Assembly (NCBI GenBank): GCA_021792355.1
Contig: JAJYUV010000002.1
Location: forward strand, 124,581-188,580
DNA: 64,000 bases
Direction of reading: 5' to 3'
Source: Thermoplasmata archaeon
Lineage (GTDB): Archaea; Thermoplasmatota; Thermoplasmata; Thermoplasmatales; GCA-001856825
The notes beneath the pieces are model-generated. The model was given only the letters and a program-made list of their open reading frames with translations. It made no database searches and was not told the DNA's origin. Every line of letters begins with the position of its first letter. Within the stretch, counting starts at the first letter, position 1. Made by a program: the position numbers and the translations under genes. This document shows, piece after piece, positions 59,295-64,000 of the stretch.

Positions 59295-59750
59295 ATGGAC
59301 GAGTTCGACAGGCGCATTTTGAAACTACTTCGCGATGACGCTACCCTATCGCTGAAAGAAATTGGAAAGAGGGTTGGCCTTTACTCACCGTCTGCAATAA
59401 GCAAGCGCATTGAAGTACTACGAATGAACGGGTATATCAAAAAGATAACTGCGACATTGGACTATACGAAGATGGGTTTCTCCTTTGTCACACTTACGAT
59501 GATAAGGGGTAAATATGGTGGAAACTACAAGGAGGCAATTGCAGAGAAATTGAAAAAGATACCGGGCATAGTTTCGGTCTATTTCCTCCTAGGTGACATC
59601 GATTTCATGATCCAGACGGTTTCAAAGAGCAAGGATGATTATTCAAAGATCTTGGATAGAATCTCTTCCATTGCTGAGATCGAGCGTTCAGACACCAGGA
59701 CTATACTTCAGACATACAAGGAGATGGATTTCAGTTCGGTTGAGATCTGA
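59295..59750 (+). CDS. Lrp/AsnC-family transcriptional regulator (second copy)
   Basis: 151 residues from ATG 59295, with a TTAAAT box 31 bp and GGTGAT a few bp upstream. MDEFDRRILKLLRDDATLSLKEIG starts the helix-turn-helix and SPSAISKRIEVLRMNGYIKK is the recognition helix and wing. The ligand domain has TLTMIRGKYGGNYKEAIAEKLKKIPGIVSVYFLLGDIDF-like segments (IRGKYGGNYKEA, LLGDIDFMI). It shares RGKYG-NY, EKLKK-PGI and ERSDTR/ERTDTR with the Lrp at 31435, so the two are clear paralogues with an unusual common C-terminal domain signature. Confidence 0.9.
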   Translation: MDEFDRRILKLLRDDATLSLKEIGKRVGLYSPSAISKRIEVLRMNGYIKKITATLDYTKMGFSFVTLTMIRGKYGGNYKEAIAEKLKKIPGIVSVYFLLGDIDFMIQTVSKSKDDYSKILDRISSIAEIERSDTRTILQTYKEMDFSSVEI

Positions 59751-59790
59751 CCCTACTTCAATATCTTCCTCAGTTTCTAACGGGGTGACT

Positions 59791-60786
59791 TCATCTCTCC
59801 TCATCAGACTTCACCCGATTCGTTTCTGCATAGTCGTAGAGCCAGCATTTTACCAAGCTCTTTCCCAAATCAAAAGTTGGTGGTGACTTTTCACACACAG
59901 AATATCTTTTGATACAGGAATTCTGATATATGCACCCTTCTCTGCTGGGCTCTCCTGAGTCGTGGGCAACTGAAAACTTGTTGGAAGAAGTGAGCGAGAG
60001 GTTTGCACCGATGAGATCCGCAGTGTAAGGATGCCTCGGGCGTTCAAATATTTCGTACGTGTTTCCCTGCTCAAGTATCTGTCCGTAGTAGAGGACGGCT
60101 ACCCTTTCGCACATGTACTTGATGACGTTCAGATCGTGAGTTATGAATATGTAACTTATCGATAGTTCGTTTTTGAGTCTGATCAGCAGATTCAGAATTT
60201 GCGCCTGGATAGAAACATCCAGAGAACTCGTGGGCTCGTCAAGGACCAATATCTTTTTCCCGCCAATTAAAGTTCTTGCCAGGCTGACCCTTTGTTTCTC
60301 TCCGCCACTCAGTTCAGTTGGATAAGATTCGAGTTTGCTCTCCGGAAGTTCCACCAGTTCTGAAGCCTCTTTGATCTTTTCCTCTAGTTGCCTGTCTGTA
60401 AGCTTCTTCTGGTCGGGAATTCCTTCAGAAATGATCTCCGAAACGGTAACCCTAGGATTTAGACTTCCAACCGGGTCTTGGAAAACTATTCCGATGTTTT
60501 TCCTCAGATAAAGAATGTCTTCCCTCTTCCTGAAATCTATCTGCTTGCCGTTGAGCTTCATTTTGTATTCTTTTGGTTTGTAGATACCTACCAGTGTCCT
60601 CGCCAGCGTGGTCTTTCCTGACCCGGTTTCTCCAACTATTCCGAAGGTCTCTCCCTGCTTGATATTGAAGGAAATCGAATCTAGGACCGTCTTCCACCTA
60701 TCCTCTTCCCCAGCAGATTGAAAGAGTTTCGTCTTTCTCTTGAACCGGACCGTTAGATTCTCAATTTCCAGGATTTGTTCATTCAT
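59791..60786 (-). CDS. Peptide/nickel ABC transporter ATP-binding protein (DppF/OppF type)
   Basis: 331 residues. Walker A GETGSGKTTLARTLVG, signature LSGGEKQRVSLART, Walker B ILVLDEPTSSLD and H-loop ITHDLNVIKY. The C-terminal oligopeptide-type extension has clustered cysteines (GCIYQNSCIKRYSVC). Typical of the second ATPase of oligopeptide importers. Overlaps the DppD-like gene by 8 bp. No permease or binding-protein gene is in the window. Confidence 0.9.
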   Translation of the reverse strand: MNEQILEIENLTVRFKRKTKLFQSAGEEDRWKTVLDSISFNIKQGETFGIVGETGSGKTTLARTLVGIYKPKEYKMKLNGKQIDFRKREDILYLRKNIGIVFQDPVGSLNPRVTVSEIISEGIPDQKKLTDRQLEEKIKEASELVELPESKLESYPTELSGGEKQRVSLARTLIGGKKILVLDEPTSSLDVSIQAQILNLLIRLKNELSISYIFITHDLNVIKYMCERVAVLYYGQILEQGNTYEIFERPRHPYTADLIGANLSLTSSNKFSVAHDSGEPSREGCIYQNSCIKRYSVCEKSPPTFDLGKSLVKCWLYDYAETNRVKSDEER

Positions 60787-61777
60787 ACAACCAGCAGGCG
60801 ACCTCCCTTCCTTCTTTCTGCACTCTCAATTCGGGAACTTTGTTTCGGCATACGTCGTTGGCAAACTGGCACCTCGGATGGAACGCACAACCAGATGGAA
60901 GATGTCTCAGATCAGGTGGAGCTCCAGAGGAGACTTTCAGGGACCCTTCTTTCGCGTACCCTTCGGGAACGGAATTCTTGAGCATCGTAGTATAAGGATG
61001 CAGTGGTCTTTGGAGGACATCTTTCATAAAGCCGCTCTCAACCACTCTACCAGCATACATAACGTACACCCTGTCACACATATATGCAGCCACTTCAAGG
61101 TCGTGAGTTATCAAGAGAATGCTTGACAATATTTCCTTCTTCAGGCTGAGTATGAGACTTATTATCTTCCTCTGGACAATCAGGTCAAGTCCTGTCGTGG
61201 GTTCATCAAGAATCAACAAATTTGGCTTTTGAACTAGCACCATAGCTATGGATACTCTTTGCCTCATTCCTCCAGAAAGCTGATGTGGATATACGCTGAG
61301 AACTCCGTCCACATCCCTTATCATGACTTCCCGCAGGCTCTTCCTAATGACTGCCTCCTTTTCTTTCTTCTCCATCTTCGGTTCTGCTATATTCACTGCC
61401 TCCTCCATTTGGTCATGAACTGAGTAAACCGGATTCAGAGACGTCAGCGGCTCCTGAAAAATCATGTTTATACCCTTTCCTCTGAAGTTTATTTTATTGT
61501 CTTTTCCATGCAAAATCTCCTTGCCTTCAAAGGTTATCGATCCCCTGGTAATTCTTGCTGGAGGGATATCCAAGACACCTATTATGGCCTGAGCAAGAGT
61601 AGATTTTCCGGAGCCGCTTTCGCCGACGACTCCGACAACCTCTTCTTTACCGACTCTGATTGAGACGTCCTTGAGAACTTCAATTGATCTGTCCACAGTT
61701 TCGAAATTCACTGTCAGATCCCTTACTTCTAGAAGGTTGGGGCTCAAGTTATCCAGATGAGAAGTAGTGGCAGTCAT
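60779..61777 (-). CDS. Peptide/nickel ABC transporter ATP-binding protein (DppD/OppD type)
   Basis: 332 residues. Walker A GESGSGKSTLAQAIIG, Q-loop IFQEPLTSLNPVYSV, signature LSGGMRQRVSIAM, Walker B LLILDEPTTGLD. C-terminal GCAFHPRCQFANDVC is the oligopeptide transporter extension motif. Ten bp after the saccharopine-dehydrogenase-like gene and overlapping the DppF-like gene, so three genes form one operon. Confidence 0.9.
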   Translation of the reverse strand: MTATTSHLDNLSPNLLEVRDLTVNFETVDRSIEVLKDVSIRVGKEEVVGVVGESGSGKSTLAQAIIGVLDIPPARITRGSITFEGKEILHGKDNKINFRGKGINMIFQEPLTSLNPVYSVHDQMEEAVNIAEPKMEKKEKEAVIRKSLREVMIRDVDGVLSVYPHQLSGGMRQRVSIAMVLVQKPNLLILDEPTTGLDLIVQRKIISLILSLKKEILSSILLITHDLEVAAYMCDRVYVMYAGRVVESGFMKDVLQRPLHPYTTMLKNSVPEGYAKEGSLKVSSGAPPDLRHLPSGCAFHPRCQFANDVCRNKVPELRVQKEGREVACWLYE

Positions 61778-61787
61778 ATAAACTATC

Positions 61788-62939
61788 TTAGTTCGAGTCG
61801 AAACTCTCTTCAGACCTTATCTTAATGTCCCTCTTCCCAAGCTCGGCAAAGAACGGTTTAACAGGTACTATCTGTTCCGGCGGTTTCACTCCCTTTCCTT
61901 TTATCACACCGCCCATTATCATCTGGGCTGCGATCGAGCCGGGGACTCCTACCTCTTTCTGCGATGCCGATACCTTCCACTTTTCGTCGTACTTGAAATA
62001 TGCCTTCATCTCGACCTTCTTGGGTCTTCCTTCGTCTGAGCCCTTTGCGGTGACCACCGTCATTTCATAGTCCATTATCTGAATGTTCTCTGGAGGAGAG
62101 AACATGTTTTGAGACTTCAGGAAGTCGAAGAGGAATTCTCTCGGCACTACTTCCGAACCTCCCGCCTTCACTTTGTCCTTTCCTCCGAATCCTATATCGG
62201 CAAGGAACTTGAGTTTCTCGATATCGGCACTTCCTTCCTTCCATTCTACGTACTTAATCCCTTTCTCGGCGAAGCTTCCTGGGAGTGTTGCTATTTCTGA
62301 ATGAATGGACCTGAAAATCTTCGCTTTCCCTATTTCCCAGCCGAAATCATATTCTTCCATGTTGCAGAAGGGCTCAGATTCGACCATGTTCCCGTCAAAA
62401 TGAACTGCCTTGAGGGTGAGTTCATCAAAAAGAGTGGCGGGCGACCACGTGAAGAATAACTTTGGGTAGTTTGTTTTATCGATCCAGCCGTCCCTTATCA
62501 CTATCTCATCAACCTTATCAAGCTTGCTTACTGCATAGCTTGCCATAATGTTCGAAATACCTGGTTGAGCCCCCATCCCTACTATAGCAAGTAGCCCAGC
62601 ATCCTTATATTCTTGATCTAGCGCCAGTTGCTCCAAGGTAACCCTATATAAACCACCGAAGTCCAAATAGTTAGTTTTTGCATCCAGTGCCGCCTTCATT
62701 ATTTTTATGTTGTGATAATATTGTACCGCATTTATAACCACGTCAGAGCCTCGAAGGGTCTTTACTAGCGTTTCCTTGTCATTAACATCTAACTTTACAA
62801 ATTTCACCCTAGGGTCGCCAAATTCGAGGTTTTTTACTTGGTCACCTACTATTATTTCATCTATTTTATTATTATTTAGTAAATCAAATACCGCGCATCT
62901 TCCAGTTAAACCCATTCCACCTAGTACTACAGCTTTCAC
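61788..62939 (-). CDS. Saccharopine dehydrogenase-like protein
   Basis: 383 residues from GTG 62939, with GTTTATATTTATC about 25 bp upstream (leaderless). N-terminal Rossmann motif VVLGGMGLTGRCAVFDLL, SDVVINAVQYYHNIKIMKAAL and TNYLDFGGLYRVT, then GMGAQPGISNIMASYAV, which mark the saccharopine dehydrogenase/lysine 6-dehydrogenase/carboxynorspermidine family. GSIAAQMIMGG near the end is also typical. Reaction likely NAD(P)-dependent amino-acid or imine oxidation. Leads the operon with two peptide ABC ATPases. Confidence 0.85.
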   Translation of the reverse strand: MKAVVLGGMGLTGRCAVFDLLNNNKIDEIIVGDQVKNLEFGDPRVKFVKLDVNDKETLVKTLRGSDVVINAVQYYHNIKIMKAALDAKTNYLDFGGLYRVTLEQLALDQEYKDAGLLAIVGMGAQPGISNIMASYAVSKLDKVDEIVIRDGWIDKTNYPKLFFTWSPATLFDELTLKAVHFDGNMVESEPFCNMEEYDFGWEIGKAKIFRSIHSEIATLPGSFAEKGIKYVEWKEGSADIEKLKFLADIGFGGKDKVKAGGSEVVPREFLFDFLKSQNMFSPPENIQIMDYEMTVVTAKGSDEGRPKKVEMKAYFKYDEKWKVSASQKEVGVPGSIAAQMIMGGVIKGKGVKPPEQIVPVKPFFAELGKRDIKIRSEESFDSN

Positions 62940-63095
62940 ATGCTATATTAAAATAGATAAATATAAACATTTTCCTGATTCGTAAAAAAAATTGTAAGAA
63001 AATGAATTATATTCTGAAAAATTTTAAACAAAAACGTCTTCGAGAAAAAATAATATACCCCACAGGAATATCAAACCATATATGGTTGTGAAATA

Positions 63096-64000
63096 ATGCA
63101 AACTGAGGATGAAACTCATAAAGATGTTACAAACGTTCCTGAAAGAACAAGAAGTTATGAAACGAAGAGATCTCTCAATCTTTTTAAGAAGACAAAAAAG
63201 TTGATTCCATCTGGTTCAAGTTCTCTCATGAGGACAAGTTCCTGGGACGATTATCCGATATTCATGAACAAGGCAAAGGGAACCAGAATGTGGGATGTCG
63301 ATGGAAACGAATACATAGATTTTCTGATGGCCTTTGGACCGCTGATAAATGGCCATGCAAATGAAAAGATAACTGCCGCAGTGAGGAAGTACATCAAGAA
63401 TGGCGATTTGTACGGGACGCCAAATGAGCTGGAATACAAACTAGCGAGGGAATTCAAGAAATTCGTGAAGACTCAGGACATGGTGACATTTGCCCTGAGC
63501 GGCACGGATGCGACGTTCAACGCCCTCCGAATCGCACGAGCGGCTACAGGAAAGGACAATATACTAAAATTCGAAGGACATTATCATGGGCTCCACGATT
63601 ACGGGGCCGTATCTGTAGAGGCACCTCCGCCAGTTGCTGGACTGAAGTGGTTCCCCAAGTCGCTTCCATATTCGGCTGGAATACCTCAAGGTGTGATGGA
63701 GACTGTAGTTGTTTCCACCTGGAACGATCTCGAGAGTCTTTCAAAGATTCTCAGGATCAGGGGGAATGAAATCGCAGCAATAATCATGGAACCAATTATG
63801 GCGAACTCCACTCTTGTCTCGCCTGAACCTGGATATCTGAAGGGAGTCAGGGAGCTTGCAGATGAATACAATATCCTGCTGATTTTCGATGAAGTCATAA
63901 CTGGGTTCAGGGTCAGCGAGGGTGGTGCACAGAAACTATTTGGAGTAACCCCTGACCTGTCTTCGTGGGCAAAGTCCCTTAGCAACGGGTATCCGATTTC
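63096..64000 (+). CDS. Class III aminotransferase, glutamate-1-semialdehyde aminomutase-like (3' end outside window)
   Basis: 301 codons from ATG 63096 to the right edge, open. IPSGSSSLMRTSSWDDYP near the start, GTRMWDVDGNEYIDFLMAFGPLINGH (parts: DVDGNEYIDF), FALSGTDATFNALRIARAATGK, EGHYHGLHD and IFDEVITGFR with the PLP-binding Asp are typical of GSA aminomutase and related transaminases; the PLP Lys region (WAKSLSNGYP) is just reached. The N-terminal 30 residues are an extra charged extension. It may be hemL for haem/corrinoid synthesis or a catabolic omega-transaminase; no other haem gene is nearby, so the latter is favoured weakly. Confidence 0.85.
   Translation, partial: MQTEDETHKDVTNVPERTRSYETKRSLNLFKKTKKLIPSGSSSLMRTSSWDDYPIFMNKAKGTRMWDVDGNEYIDFLMAFGPLINGHANEKITAAVRKYIKNGDLYGTPNELEYKLAREFKKFVKTQDMVTFALSGTDATFNALRIARAATGKDNILKFEGHYHGLHDYGAVSVEAPPPVAGLKWFPKSLPYSAGIPQGVMETVVVSTWNDLESLSKILRIRGNEIAAIIMEPIMANSTLVSPEPGYLKGVRELADEYNILLIFDEVITGFRVSEGGAQKLFGVTPDLSSWAKSLSNGYPI

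Noticed and set aside
1..64000. CRISPR arrays, rRNA genes, integrases or complete insertion sequences
   Set aside because: No regularly spaced repeats, no rRNA-like sequence and no transposase or integrase motif was seen in any part of the window.

Overview
The window looks like a chromosomal segment of a Thermoplasmatales-type euryarchaeon (confidence moderate to high; species not identifiable by eye). The evidence is an archaeal-type alanyl-tRNA synthetase, an archaeal 4-demethylwyosine synthase (Taw1), a NuoABCDHIJKLMN complex I operon without NuoEFG and with NuoJ split in two, a small protein resembling the Thermoplasma TA0938 family, a tRNA without encoded CCA, and TATA-box promoters placed about 25 bp from start codons. 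First genes of operons mostly look leaderless, whereas internal genes carry Shine-Dalgarno sequences such as GAGGTG.

Layout. 1-3 kb: tRNA genes (alaS, cut by the left edge, divergent from a tRNA m1A-type methyltransferase and taw1). 3-10 kb: two consecutive succinate dehydrogenase/fumarate reductase operons of different architecture. The first (A-B-C plus a 56-residue membrane peptide) has an anchor like the mycobacterial Sdh1 anchor, with a Cys/His cluster. The second (A-C-D-B) has a conventional two-subunit, haem-type anchor. 10-20 kb: a complete membrane and connecting part of complex I (nuoA-N without E, F, G) followed by two small charged proteins. 20-24 kb: zinc-ribbon protein, UbiX, polyprenyl diphosphate synthase, GNAT protein, TA0938-like protein, a zinc-finger/haem-oxygenase-fold protein and tRNA-Leu(UAG). 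This first part is respiratory and housekeeping.

24-63 kb is a catabolic, transport-rich region: PLP decarboxylase with MFS transporter, a ThDP enzyme with a 3-hydroxyacyl-CoA dehydrogenase, an unrecognised 427-residue protein, an Lrp regulator divergent from an amino-acid permease that is followed by an orphan HisD-like dehydrogenase, a HAD hydrolase, an MFS exporter, a MetF-like protein, a NifX-like protein, a divergent SDR, an aldehyde dehydrogenase and an HpaI-type aldolase. Next come two copies of a cyclase (kynurenine-formamidase family) plus APC permease cassette, with cupin, OsmC and aminotransferase genes between them. Then homoserine dehydrogenase, a PuuE-type deacetylase, the three-subunit proton-translocating transhydrogenase, a UbiA prenyltransferase, a second Lrp regulator, a peptide ABC ATPase pair joined to a saccharopine-dehydrogenase-like gene, and a class III aminotransferase cut by the right edge.

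How it fits together: amino-acid, peptide and organic-acid uptake and breakdown would feed reducing equivalents to transhydrogenase, complex I-like and SDH enzymes and a quinone pool (UbiA, UbiX and polyprenyl synthase are present). The most unusual signals are the tandem SDH operons, the duplicated cyclase-permease cassette, short inverted repeats placed around TATA boxes of many catabolic genes, and two divergent gene pairs that appear to share one TATA element. I saw no CRISPR array, no insertion sequence and no integrase.
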